Source: Candidatus Gastranaerophilales bacterium (lineage in GTDB: Bacteria; Cyanobacteriota; Vampirovibrionia; Gastranaerophilales; Gastranaerophilaceae). Taken from it: a DNA stretch of 11,919 nt. Both the position numbers and the translations under genes were made by a program. Numbering within the stretch: position 1 is the stretch's first letter; every line of letters begins with the position of its first letter. The DNA lies in NCBI GenBank assembly GCA_021205645.1, contig JAJPXE010000192.1:1-11919 (forward strand). The letters are read 5' to 3'. The notes under the pieces were generated by a model. The model was given only the letters and a program-made list of their open reading frames with translations, was not told the origin of the DNA and made no database searches. Shown piece after piece: positions 1 to 8,112 of this stretch.

Positions 1-22
1 ATATAATTGGAACTTAAGGTGT

Positions 23-52
23 TTATAAAACTTAAAAATGTGGTATTATAAT
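23..52 (+). promoter_or_regulatory. Putative sigma-70-type promoter for the phosphodiester glycosidase gene
   Basis: A perfect -10 hexamer TATAAT lies at 47-52. The best -35 candidate is TTATAA at 23-28, with an 18-bp spacer and a weak match to TTGACA. Transcription would start near 59, giving a leader of about 90 nt that contains the imperfect hairpin at 76-100. The call rests mainly on the exact -10 and on the position upstream of a gene with a good ribosome-binding site. Confidence 0.5.
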
Positions 53-75
53 AGTGTAAGGACATTGTCTTTTAC

Positions 76-100
76 AGAGTGTTACACCCCACACCACTCT
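76..100. repeat. Short inverted repeat in the 5' leader
   Basis: AGAGTG at 76-81 pairs with CACTCT at 95-100, around a 13-nt C-rich loop. The right arm is followed by TTTAATAAAAA, which is not a proper U-tract. It could be a weak leader hairpin, or the decayed terminator of a gene to the left of the window. A 6-bp stem in AT-rich DNA may also be chance. Confidence 0.25.
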
Positions 101-146
101 TTAATAAAAAAGGTATCTTGTTACTCCAAAAAAAAGAGGTGACATT

Positions 147-1397
147 ATGGATACCATTTACTCAAGGCTTAACCATGAGCGGATTTTGATTTTGTGTGCC
201 AATGTTGTTTTGATTACTGCTTTTATGCTTTCGCAAAAAAGTTTTGTTCTTGCTGACAACATTAGAATAGTCAACGGAATTGTTTCCCCGCCGATTATAA
301 ACTCGCTCCAATTGGAAAATCGGCTGGACAGGCTTATTACAGAACGGGACACCGCCGCAGAATTCGACTCATATATCACACGAAAGTATGCAAATTGTAA
401 GATTTATGATGTCGGGAAAGGAATAAAACATATCAAACTCATAAGGTATTATCAAGGGAAACCCGTAAGATTAAATGTTATAGAAACGGACTTGAATGTT
501 AATCCGAATATAAAAATCGAACCTGTATTAGCTTCAAAAACTCTATCGCATAAAGCATCGATAACGACAATGGCAAAAAATAATAATTCTCCGGTTGCAG
601 TTAACGGTGCTTTTTTTCTGCCTCAAACCGGCTGTCCGCTCGGCACTATGATGATTAATAAAAAACTCTACACAGGTCCTGTGTTTAATCGTGTTGCAAT
701 GGGATTTTTTGATAACGGATTTGCTATGGACAGGATTAAACTTGATGCAAGTCTTAAATTCGGCTGGAATTCATCCCTAAAGATTGATAACATTAACCAG
801 CCCCGAATGTCGGTTGCTTATGTTCTGGCATACACTTCCGACTGGGGCGAAATCTCACCTTATACCCCGAAAAATGGTGTTCAAATTGTTGTTTCTGACG
901 GTAAAATTATCTCAATTTCTAAATCAAGAGAAAAAATACCTCAAAACGGTTTTGTAATAGTCGGACCGCAATCCGCTTTGTCCGGACTGAAAGTCAATGA
1001 AAAAGTTTCTTTAGATATAAAAACTTCCCCGGAATGGGAAAATGTTAACCATATAATAAGCGGCGGACCGTATCTTGTTAAAGACGGTGAAATATATATT
1101 GATATTAAAGATGAAAAATTGCTTGCCATTGGCGGTAGAAACCCGAGAACAGCTATCGGTTACACAAAAGATAACAGATTCATCATAGTAACTGCCGACG
1201 GTAGAGAGGGCAGTTCTATCGGGCTAACACTCAAAGAACTGGCATGTTATATGCAAAAGCTCGGCTGTGTGAATGCAATGAATCTTGACGGCGGCGGCTC
1301 AACCGTTATGTATGTTAACGGGTGCATCACAAACAAACCGCCCGTAAAAGGCGGTATCGCCCTCTCTAACGCCCTCACAATATCTTTAAGAGAATAA
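147..1397 (+). CDS. Secreted phosphodiester glycosidase family protein (NAGPA / DUF2233 domain)
   Basis: This 416-residue protein has a hydrophobic N-terminal segment (about residues 13-35) ending in a plausible signal-peptidase site, VLA|D at 34-37, so it is probably exported or membrane-tethered. The rest matches the phosphodiester glycosidase (NAGPA) domain related to the human mannose-6-phosphate uncovering enzyme. Visible hallmarks are NGAFF (153-157), SGGPYLV (305-311), RNPRTAIG (331-338), TADGR (349-353) and the signature NLDGGGSTVMY (379-389). The family cleaves sugar-phosphodiester bonds, and bacterial members are thought to act on cell-surface glycans; the substrate here cannot be told. 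The ATG at 147 is preceded by AGAGGTG (136-142), a good Shine-Dalgarno. The gene stands alone on this strand, and its last 12 bp overlap the end of convergent folC. The region between the signal and the domain (about 40-95) has no recognised motif. Confidence 0.88.
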   Translation: MDTIYSRLNHERILILCANVVLITAFMLSQKSFVLADNIRIVNGIVSPPIINSLQLENRLDRLITERDTAAEFDSYITRKYANCKIYDVGKGIKHIKLIRYYQGKPVRLNVIETDLNVNPNIKIEPVLASKTLSHKASITTMAKNNNSPVAVNGAFFLPQTGCPLGTMMINKKLYTGPVFNRVAMGFFDNGFAMDRIKLDASLKFGWNSSLKIDNINQPRMSVAYVLAYTSDWGEISPYTPKNGVQIVVSDGKIISISKSREKIPQNGFVIVGPQSALSGLKVNEKVSLDIKTSPEWENVNHIISGGPYLVKDGEIYIDIKDEKLLAIGGRNPRTAIGYTKDNRFIIVTADGREGSSIGLTLKELACYMQKLGCVNAMNLDGGGSTVMYVNGCITNKPPVKGGIALSNALTISLRE

Positions 1398-2552
1398 ACT
1401 CAGCTCGTTTATCATATAAAATGAACCGCAAACGATGGTCAAAACCTCATCGGAAAAGGTTATATCATCGATAGATTTGAGTTTCTTTCCCTCTGGATAA
1501 ACATCTGACAAAACAGAGTACTTGCATGCATTCGGGTTGTTGAATTCGTAGAAATAAAGGGTTTTTAAACACCTGTCTGATATGATATGATTAATCATTT
1601 TCTTATAATCTTTTGTGCTTAAACAACCAAAAATGTACTGTTTAGGGATTTTTGGATAATACCTGTCTAAATTCTCCCGCAGTACCTCAAAACCGTTCGG
1701 GTTATGAGCACCGTCAATAATCATATTTTTTTCTTTTATATATTGAAACCGGCACGGATGTTTTACGTTTTTTAGCCCTTGAATAATCGTATCGGACGTC
1801 AAATCTTTGTATTTCAGTTTTAAAACTGCAAGAACAAGTGCAAGGTTTTCCAGTTGATTTTGACCTTTTAAGGGAAGGGCTTGTGCATATTCATCGGGAA
1901 CATAAGGTGCTGCAAGCACGAAAAGCGAACCAACCTCATCTGCTTTATCTTTTATCACCTCGTATCCCTCAGCCGTTATGACAGCTGAATTCGGCTTTAT
2001 TATTCCCGATTTTTCAAAAGCTATTTTTGATTTTGTATCACCGAGTCTGTCTGTATGGTCTAAATCTATATGCGTTATAACTGCACATTCGTTTTTTATA
2101 ATAACATTTGTTGCATCAAACCTCCCGCCCAGACCGGTTTCAAGGATTGCTATATCAACCTTGTTATCCGCAAAATATTTAAACATTACTGTTGTCAGGA
2201 TTTCAAATTCTGTCAGATGAATTTTATTTTTGCCTGCAAGGTCTGTTATCATCTCTGTATAGTTTGCAAATTCTTCTTTTGGAATATTGACTCCTCTAAT
2301 CTTAATACGTTCAGTGTATTCAATAATATGCGGACTGGTATAAAGCCCTGTTTTATATCCTGCCGTTCTCAATATAGCTTCAAGTATTGCACATACGGAG
2401 CCTTTCCCGTTTGTGCCCGCAACCTGAATACATTTTAATTTCTCCTGAGGATTTTTGAGAAGTTCTAATATTTTTTGTATTCTGTCAAGTCCGAGATTAA
2501 TATAAAATTTGTCTTTTGAGGTTAATAAGGATACAGAACTTTCATAATCCAT
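1386..2552 (-). CDS. folC: Bifunctional folylpolyglutamate synthase / dihydrofolate synthase
   Basis: FolC adds L-glutamate to dihydropteroate and/or to folates, using ATP, in the cytoplasm. The Mur-ligase-like fold is clear: P-loop AGTNGKGS (45-52), YTSPH (71-75), LETGLGGRFDATN (137-149), HIDLDH (161-166), and AFEKSGI (178-184), whose lysine matches the family's carbamylated Lys. The C-terminal domain shows IDGAHNP (279-285) and ends with the typical GSFYM (376-380). At 388 residues it is slightly shorter than the usual 410-430, with no motif lost. The ATG lies 2 bp beyond the stop of the upstream histidine-kinase gene. Its Shine-Dalgarno-like CGGAG falls inside the last kinase codons, so translation is probably coupled. 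The sequence cannot show whether both activities are present. Confidence 0.95.
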   Translation of the reverse strand: MDYESSVSLLTSKDKFYINLGLDRIQKILELLKNPQEKLKCIQVAGTNGKGSVCAILEAILRTAGYKTGLYTSPHIIEYTERIKIRGVNIPKEEFANYTEMITDLAGKNKIHLTEFEILTTVMFKYFADNKVDIAILETGLGGRFDATNVIIKNECAVITHIDLDHTDRLGDTKSKIAFEKSGIIKPNSAVITAEGYEVIKDKADEVGSLFVLAAPYVPDEYAQALPLKGQNQLENLALVLAVLKLKYKDLTSDTIIQGLKNVKHPCRFQYIKEKNMIIDGAHNPNGFEVLRENLDRYYPKIPKQYIFGCLSTKDYKKMINHIISDRCLKTLYFYEFNNPNACKYSVLSDVYPEGKKLKSIDDITFSDEVLTIVCGSFYMINELSLFS

Positions 2553-2554
2553 TA

Positions 2555-4393
2555 TTATTTATCTCCGGTATTAAGCTGATATTTTGGTGTATATTCTTCT
2601 TCTTCTTCGAGTTTATTGATTTTTTCAATAAGCGGGAGTCTTATGCCGAAAGTAGATCCTTCGCCGGATTTTGAGTTAACAAAAACCTGTCCCGAATGGT
2701 GTTTTTCGACTGAGATTTTAACCAGATGCAGCCCTAACCCTGTACCTTTTACGGTGTGAGCGCTTGTTTCAACACGGAAAAATCTGTCAAATACTTTTCT
2801 CTGATTTTCTTCCGAAATTCCGGGTCCCTGATCTGTTACAGTTATTTCAATATAGTCTTTTATTTTTTCTGCTTTGACCTTAATCTTTGTTTTTTTTGGT
2901 GAATACTTAATAGCATTTGATAAAAGATTCATCACTGCTCTGTTTATGCTGTCATAATTTATTGGTATTTCAGGCAAATCAGGTTCTATCATTACAATAA
3001 ATTCCAGAGATTTTTCTTCTGCCAGAATATTCGCTCTTGAAATGCAATCCTGAATAAGTGCGGAAATATTACACATATCTTTTTCAAGTTTGACATTCTT
3101 AGCCTCATATCTTGAAAAATCAAGAATATCATTAACCATATCGTGAAGCCGGATAATTTCTTTATTCATAATCCCGATAAATTCTTTCTGGGTTTCATAA
3201 TCGAATTCGTTGCCGAGATTATAAAGGGTGTCACTGTAACTTCTCAGGACAGTCACGGGTGTCCTGAGCTCATGCGAAACATTGGAGATAAACTGCGAAC
3301 GCAGCCTGTCCATTTCCACTTCTTTTGTTACATCAATAAGAACTACAATATATCCGACATAATCACCGCTGTTCAAAAACATCGGTGAAATAACCGTTTT
3401 GAGGATTTTGTCAGACACTTCAATATTAAATTCCAGTGGTTTATCAATCATATCAACGATAGGAGTGTTTTTAAACTCTTCGAGTTTGCTTTTGAATGCG
3501 ATTATTCCGTTAGTATCGCAGTATTGCTGCAAATTCGTATTGATAATATCTTTTTCCGAGGCCGCAAGCAGGTGCTGTGCGTGTTCGTTTACAAGCAGGA
3601 CTGTATCGACACTATCGCATACGATGACACCGTTTGCAATGCTCATAACAATTGCCTCAAACTTGTTGCGCTCCAGAGTGAGGCTTTCAATAGAGCTTTC
3701 ATTGTATGAATGGAGTTTTTCGGACATATCATTGAACGCCTTGTACAGTTCGCGGATTTCTCTGCTTGTGCCAATGCTGTTGAGTTTGTACCCGAATTCT
3801 CCCGAGGAGAGTTTTTTAACACCCTCATATAGATTTTTTACCTCCCGTGTCGCAATAATGGAGTTCATAATGATAATAAGCCCGATAGTAAGCCATGCGA
3901 TAAGAAAGGCTATAGTCAAAGACAGTTTGGTCATAGCGCTTATTTCATCAATAATATGTCCGGTAAGTCCGATAGTAACAGAGCCGAGAAGAACATGTTT
4001 TGCCTGCGGCTGAATGTTCAGCATAGGTGCGCTTACAGTGATTCTTGCAGTGCGCTTTTTGCACATATCGTCTTTTTTACTTGAATAAATGATATTAGCT
4101 TTTGCATCTCTGAACTCAATAAAAGCCATATCATCATTTGCTTCAAGCATAAACAGTGCGTGAGTTCTGAGAGTATTGCAGATAGTATCGGCAGGCAAAC
4201 CTTTTGTCAGTTCAACACTTTCAATTGCGAGCGACTTTGACAGAGCATGTCCGAAATAACGATAACAGGTGTTAAGGCTGTCATTGATACTGAACACTGC
4301 CATTGATGATATAAGCATTATCAGTACAGTGCTGAAAAATAAACCGAGCGTAACTAATCTCTTCTGAGCAGACATTCTGTTGAATATTTTCAT
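2555..4393 (-). CDS. Membrane sensor histidine kinase (HAMP-PAS-HisKA-HATPase)
   Basis: This is a 612-residue PhoR/WalK-type kinase. Helix 1 spans about residues 14-35, followed by an extracytoplasmic sensor region (36-155) and helix 2 (about 156-177). A HAMP linker (179-232) and a PAS domain (about 241-355) come next. The H-box SNVSHELRTP contains the phospho-acceptor His374. The catalytic domain has an N-box with Asn493 (LLSNAIKYS), a G1 box DQGPG (521-525), an F-box-like FDRFF (535-539) and a G2 box GTGLGL (550-555). All the catalytic elements are intact, so an active kinase is expected. The tail is acidic and includes five consecutive Glu (596-600), each encoded by GAA. No response regulator is adjacent, so the partner lies elsewhere. 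The gene lies 21 bp downstream of the flavoprotein gene and almost touches folC. The Shine-Dalgarno is weak, and Met7 is an alternative start with no better site. The signal sensed is unknown. Confidence 0.93.
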   Translation of the reverse strand: MKIFNRMSAQKRLVTLGLFFSTVLIMLISSMAVFSINDSLNTCYRYFGHALSKSLAIESVELTKGLPADTICNTLRTHALFMLEANDDMAFIEFRDAKANIIYSSKKDDMCKKRTARITVSAPMLNIQPQAKHVLLGSVTIGLTGHIIDEISAMTKLSLTIAFLIAWLTIGLIIIMNSIIATREVKNLYEGVKKLSSGEFGYKLNSIGTSREIRELYKAFNDMSEKLHSYNESSIESLTLERNKFEAIVMSIANGVIVCDSVDTVLLVNEHAQHLLAASEKDIINTNLQQYCDTNGIIAFKSKLEEFKNTPIVDMIDKPLEFNIEVSDKILKTVISPMFLNSGDYVGYIVVLIDVTKEVEMDRLRSQFISNVSHELRTPVTVLRSYSDTLYNLGNEFDYETQKEFIGIMNKEIIRLHDMVNDILDFSRYEAKNVKLEKDMCNISALIQDCISRANILAEEKSLEFIVMIEPDLPEIPINYDSINRAVMNLLSNAIKYSPKKTKIKVKAEKIKDYIEITVTDQGPGISEENQRKVFDRFFRVETSAHTVKGTGLGLHLVKISVEKHHSGQVFVNSKSGEGSTFGIRLPLIEKINKLEEEEEYTPKYQLNTGDK

Positions 4394-4414
4394 AATGTCA
4401 TTGTATCACTTAAA

Positions 4415-5788
4415 TTATCTAGTGCAAATAGTACGTGCAACATGAACGCCGGATGCTGATGCCTGTATCAAACCTCTTGTCACTCCGGCACCGTCTCCGA
4501 TTGCAAAAAGGTTTTTTACTCCTTCTGTTTCAAGTTCGTCGGTTAACTTTACCCTTGCGGAATAGAATTTGACTTCCACGCCGTAAAGCAGTGTATATCT
4601 TGATGCGGTTCCGGGTGCAATCTTATCAAGTGCAAAAAGCATTTCAATAATGCTTGTGAGCTGCCTGTAAGGCAGAACAAGACTTAAATCCCCCGGAGTC
4701 GCACATTTTAATGTCGGCTCAATTATGCTTGATTTTAGTCTGTCAGGAGTTGAACGTTTCCCCTCAAGCAGATCACCGAAACGCTGGACAAGTATTCCGC
4801 CGGCAAGCATATTGGCAAGACTTGCTATATGCTGACCGTAAGCAATCGGTTCTTTGAACGGTTCCGTAAATTTTTCGCTTACGAGAAGTGCAAAATTCGT
4901 ATTTTTGGTTTTAATATTAGCATAACTGTGACCGTTTACGGTTGCAATACCATTGTAATTTTCCTGTACAACTTCACCGTTGGGGTTCATACAGAATGTT
5001 CTGACTTCATCTCCAAATTTCGGAGAGTAGTAAACAAGTTTTGATTCATAGAGTTTTTGGGTAATCGGCTCAAACACCGGTGCCGGGAGCTCGACTCTGA
5101 CCCCGACATCAACGGCATTATTAATCATACCGATTTTATGGTCTGCAAATTCTTTTGTGAGCCAATCTGCACCTTCTCTTCCGGGAGCTACAATTGTATA
5201 TTCAGAGCGGATTTCTTCACAGTTATCAAGCAGAACTCCTTTGACCTGTTCACATTCAACAATCAATTTCTCTGCAGCAACGTTATTTATAATAGTTATC
5301 TTGTCTGCAAGATAATCCTGCATATTTTTAAGAACATCGAGGCTTCTTTCCGTTCCGAGATGTCTGACCGGCGAATGTACAAGTTTTAGCTCCGCAAGTG
5401 CCGCCTGTCTTTCAAGTTCTTCAAATACTTTTATATCAGTTCCGAAAACTTCATCAGTCGCACCGTAGTCAATATAGAGTTTATCAGCGTATTCAATGAG
5501 TGCTTCAGCTTGCTGCCGCGGCATATAATCAACGAGGTGACCTCCTACATCTGGGGTGAGTGTCAATTTGCCGTCTGAAAACGCACCTGCGCCGCCCCAG
5601 CCACACAATAATCCGCAGCGTTTACAGTTTACGCACTTTGCCGAACCCTCTCTCAGGGGACATTTTCGTTTTTCTATTTTTTGTCCTTTTTCTATAAGTA
5701 CAATTTTCCACTCCGGTTTTAGTTTTACTATCTCCAGAGCGGTAAAAATCCCCGCAGGTCCGCCGCCTATAATCGCCACGTTATACAT
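4415..5788 (-). CDS. FAD-dependent oxidoreductase (COG2509-type dehydrogenase) with a Cys cluster
   Basis: This 457-residue cytoplasmic flavoprotein has an N-terminal Rossmann FAD-binding motif, IIGGGPAG (6-13), with Glu33 at the end of strand 2. A Cys-rich segment follows (Cys43, 52, 55, 58, 62) and runs into GWGGAGAFSDGK (63-74), a hallmark of the COG2509 family. A second FAD-contact motif, FAIGDGAG, lies near 428-435. Members are usually described only as FAD-dependent dehydrogenases of unknown substrate. The spacing CxxCxxCxxxC could bind an Fe-S cluster or zinc; this is inference. I place the start at the ATG at 5788 because GAGGAAG lies just upstream. An in-frame GTG at 5803 would add five residues and place that Shine-Dalgarno inside the coding region. 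It is the first gene of the run flavoprotein, histidine kinase, folC. Confidence 0.85.
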   Translation of the reverse strand: MYNVAIIGGGPAGIFTALEIVKLKPEWKIVLIEKGQKIEKRKCPLREGSAKCVNCKRCGLLCGWGGAGAFSDGKLTLTPDVGGHLVDYMPRQQAEALIEYADKLYIDYGATDEVFGTDIKVFEELERQAALAELKLVHSPVRHLGTERSLDVLKNMQDYLADKITIINNVAAEKLIVECEQVKGVLLDNCEEIRSEYTIVAPGREGADWLTKEFADHKIGMINNAVDVGVRVELPAPVFEPITQKLYESKLVYYSPKFGDEVRTFCMNPNGEVVQENYNGIATVNGHSYANIKTKNTNFALLVSEKFTEPFKEPIAYGQHIASLANMLAGGILVQRFGDLLEGKRSTPDRLKSSIIEPTLKCATPGDLSLVLPYRQLTSIIEMLFALDKIAPGTASRYTLLYGVEVKFYSARVKLTDELETEGVKNLFAIGDGAGVTRGLIQASASGVHVARTICTR

Positions 5789-5831
5789 TTTGCTTCCTCG
5801 CACTATGCTGTTACTTTTTTACGATACTAAA

Positions 5832-5860
5832 AACATACCGTTAGATAAATATTTTTTTAA
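5832..5860 (-). promoter_or_regulatory. Possible promoter for the flavoprotein-kinase-folC run
   Basis: On the minus strand, TTAAAA (5855-5860) and TATGTT (5832-5837) are 17 bp apart, each matching four of six consensus positions. They lie about 45 bp upstream of the flavoprotein start. The stretch is very AT-rich, so chance matches are likely, and TTGTAA slightly upstream is an alternative -35. The call rests on the need for a promoter in the only sizeable gap before this gene run. Confidence 0.3.
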
Positions 5861-5930
5861 GTAAATTTACAATTGAGGATGCGGAAAAATCCGAAAATGA
5901 CACGCTCTGCCGATTTAAAACCGTTCTCCG

Positions 5931-5957
5931 GAGTTTGTAGGAAAATACTACAAACTC
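5931..5957 (-). terminator. Perfect 10-bp inverted repeat after the DUF711 gene, possible terminator
   Basis: GAGTTTGTAG (5931-5940) and CTACAAACTC (5948-5957) are exact reverse complements around a 7-nt loop. The repeat begins only 3 bp past the DUF711 stop codon, where a terminator would sit. In the direction of transcription (minus strand), however, the stem is followed by CGGAGAACGG and not by a U-tract. It is therefore not a canonical intrinsic terminator. It may work with Rho, protect the mRNA 3' end, or bind a protein. Confidence 0.45.
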
Positions 5958-5960
5958 AAA

Positions 5961-7328
5961 TCAATTATTCAAACTGTGAATAGGAGCAGGTATTCTGCCC
6001 GCTCTGTTTACAAAATCCTCCGAAGAAAGACCGTTTACGGCAACAACGGGTGCTTCTCCGAGTAAGCCGCCGTACACTACTTTATCTCCGACTTTTTTAC
6101 CAGATGCAGGAATTAACCTTACGGCAGTTGTTTTTTTGTTAATCATACCGATTGCCATCTCGTCGGCTATAATTCCCGCAATTGTTGAAACAGGCGTATC
6201 TCCGGGAATAGCTATCATGTCAAGTCCGACAGAACATACGGAGGTCATTGCCTCTAATTTGTCAAAAGTAAGATATCCTTTTTTTGCAGCCTCAATCATG
6301 CCTGCATCTTCAGATACGGGAATAAACGCTCCTGACAGTCCGCCGACATGCGAGCTTGCCATTATTCCGCCTTTTTTAACCGCATCATTAAGCATTGCAA
6401 GTGCTGCGGTTGTTCCGTGTGCACCGGCATGCTCCAGACCCATTGCCTGAAAAATCTCTGCAACACTGTCACCTACTGCCGGTGTCGGTGCAAGCGACAG
6501 GTCTATCACACCGAACGGGATATTCAGCCTGTCCGCAAGGTGACGCCCCACAAGTTCGCCGGTTGAGGTTATTTTGTATGCGGTTTGTTTGATAACTTTT
6601 GCAAGTGTGCCTAAATCTGCTTTTGAATCTAAATTCTTTATAGCAGCTCTGACAACTCCCGGACCTGATACCCCGACATTAAGTGCACACTCCGGTTCGC
6701 CGTATCCGCAGTATGCTCCTGCCATAAACGGATTGTCGCTTACGGAATTACAAAAACAAACAAATTTTGCTGCCCCTAATCCGTCCTGATCTTTTGTCAA
6801 TTCAGCCGATTTTTTGATGATTTGCGCAACTTCCAGTATAGCATCCATATTAATTCCCGCTTTTGAGCTGCCGACATTAACGGATGAACAAAGTCTTGAT
6901 GTTGCGGCAAGTGCTTCAGGTATTGATTTTATAAGTGCCAAATCGCCTTTGCTGCAGCCTTTCTCGACAAGTGCCGAATACCCGCCCACAAAATCAACTC
7001 CGACCTCTTTTGCTGTATCATCAAGAGTCTGAGCTATTTTTACGTAATCGTAACAGTCGCACGATTCTCCGATTATTGAAATCGGGGTGAGAGCAATTCT
7101 CTTATTTACAATGGGGATAGCATAATCATCACCGATTTCTTCTGCATAACGAACAAGGTTTTCGGCATATTTAAGGATTTTTTCACGTATTCTTTTGCAT
7201 ACGGAATTAATATCTCTGTCTATACAATCTCTAAGGCTAATTGCCATTGTAACCGTTCTTATATCAAGATTGTATAATTTAATCATATTGATTGTTTCAA
7301 GGATTAAATTCGCATCAAAGCTTTTCAT
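5961..7328 (-). CDS. DUF711 / UPF0210 (PFL-family) protein
   Basis: This 455-residue protein matches the UPF0210/DUF711 family along its whole length. Visible conserved stretches are LDIRTVTMAISLRDC (21-35), APTPAVGDSVAEI, IPGDTPVSTIAGIIADEMA, RLIPASGKKVGD and YGGLLGEAPVV. The family is widespread in anaerobes and Gram-positive bacteria and its function is unknown; the PFL name reflects a proposed similarity to pyruvate formate-lyase. In many genomes a small ACT-domain protein (UPF0237) is encoded beside it, but none is present in this window. I choose the ATG at 7328 because family members usually begin shortly before the LDIRT stretch. An ATG at 7370 would add 14 residues. The chosen start overlaps the preceding MotB-like gene by 14 bp, and a weak GGGTGG precedes it, so translational coupling is likely. 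Confidence 0.9.
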   Translation of the reverse strand: MKSFDANLILETINMIKLYNLDIRTVTMAISLRDCIDRDINSVCKRIREKILKYAENLVRYAEEIGDDYAIPIVNKRIALTPISIIGESCDCYDYVKIAQTLDDTAKEVGVDFVGGYSALVEKGCSKGDLALIKSIPEALAATSRLCSSVNVGSSKAGINMDAILEVAQIIKKSAELTKDQDGLGAAKFVCFCNSVSDNPFMAGAYCGYGEPECALNVGVSGPGVVRAAIKNLDSKADLGTLAKVIKQTAYKITSTGELVGRHLADRLNIPFGVIDLSLAPTPAVGDSVAEIFQAMGLEHAGAHGTTAALAMLNDAVKKGGIMASSHVGGLSGAFIPVSEDAGMIEAAKKGYLTFDKLEAMTSVCSVGLDMIAIPGDTPVSTIAGIIADEMAIGMINKKTTAVRLIPASGKKVGDKVVYGGLLGEAPVVAVNGLSSEDFVNRAGRIPAPIHSLNN

Positions 7329-8103
7329 ACTGTCCACCCGTCCCCTGTTTGAGAAATTGCTGGAGAACATCCAGTTTTTGCTCTTTGAGAGTTAATCTAA
7401 GCTCAACACGGCGGCTCTGTTTAAAGTCTTCCTTACCGTTAACCATAATCGGTTTACTGAAACTTGCGCCTTCAACCCTGATGATATGTGTCAGGTCTTT
7501 GTAATAAGGTTTTCCTTTGCATATTTGAAATATAAACTCAGCCACGTTATATGCACGGTTCATTGAGAGGTTCATGTTTTTCATATACTGCTGCTGCGGG
7601 GTGTAGCTCCCTCTGAACAGGTTAGAATCCGTATGTCCCTGTATAACAATATATGTAACATATTTTTTTAGCTCGGAATTAAGAATTGCATCAAAATACA
7701 CAGGTAAAAATTTAGTCAAAAATTGTTTGCCGGCAGGAGTTAATTCTGCACTGTTGAGTTTAAAAAGTTCCAAATCGGAGATTTTAGCCATACCGCTGAA
7801 CGGGTCTATCTCAACATCAATCTTTTTAGCTGTCTCAACAGGTTTTTCTTCAACAATTTGATTGACCTGTTCGGCTTTTTCTACAACATTGATATTTTGT
7901 TCTCTCATCTTTTCGACAACCTGCTGAACCGCCTCTCTGGTTGCCTGTGCCGCTTCTGCACCTGCGCCCTGACCGGTATTTGCACAAAATGCAAAGAATA
8001 ATGTCGCAAAAATCATAAACATACCGATGAACAAATCGGACATTGTTACCCAAAAAATATTCTCCTCAAATTCTTGTTTTTTTGGTCTGAATTTTGCGCC
8101 CAT
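7315..8103 (-). CDS. MotB/ZorB-like stator protein with OmpA-type peptidoglycan-binding domain
   Basis: This 262-residue protein has a short basic N-terminus, then one membrane helix (about 17-40) opening with FWVTMSDLFIGM. Asp23 sits where MotB and ZorB carry the proton-binding aspartate (FWxxxxD pattern). A Glu/Ala/Gln-rich, probably helical periplasmic linker follows (about 48-95). The OmpA-type domain (about 105-240) shows VIQGHTDS (153-160), NLSMNRAYNVAEF (178-190) and SRRVELRL (230-237). Asp159 and Arg183 match the Asp/Arg pair that contacts peptidoglycan in OmpA proteins. This architecture separates it from ExbD and TolR, which lack the OmpA domain. The start has a strong Shine-Dalgarno: the upstream stop codon lies within TAGGAG, 6 bp before the ATG. 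With its neighbour it should form an ion-driven stator complex anchored to the cell wall. Flagellar MotB is the main alternative, but no flagellar gene is nearby. Confidence 0.85.
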   Translation of the reverse strand: MGAKFRPKKQEFEENIFWVTMSDLFIGMFMIFATLFFAFCANTGQGAGAEAAQATREAVQQVVEKMREQNINVVEKAEQVNQIVEEKPVETAKKIDVEIDPFSGMAKISDLELFKLNSAELTPAGKQFLTKFLPVYFDAILNSELKKYVTYIVIQGHTDSNLFRGSYTPQQQYMKNMNLSMNRAYNVAEFIFQICKGKPYYKDLTHIIRVEGASFSKPIMVNGKEDFKQSRRVELRLTLKEQKLDVLQQFLKQGTGGQYEKL

Positions 8104-8112
8104 AGACTGCTC

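Noticed and set aside
2594..2608. Run of five GAA codons (Glu596-600) in the histidine kinase, as a possible phase-variable repeat
   Set aside because: Unit changes would stay in frame and only alter the length of an acidic tail; five units is too short to expect high instability.
3399..4013. 204-codon open frame on the plus strand opposite the histidine kinase
   Set aside because: It lies fully antisense to a well-conserved kinase, shows no recognisable domain and has no convincing ribosome-binding site; it is a shadow frame.
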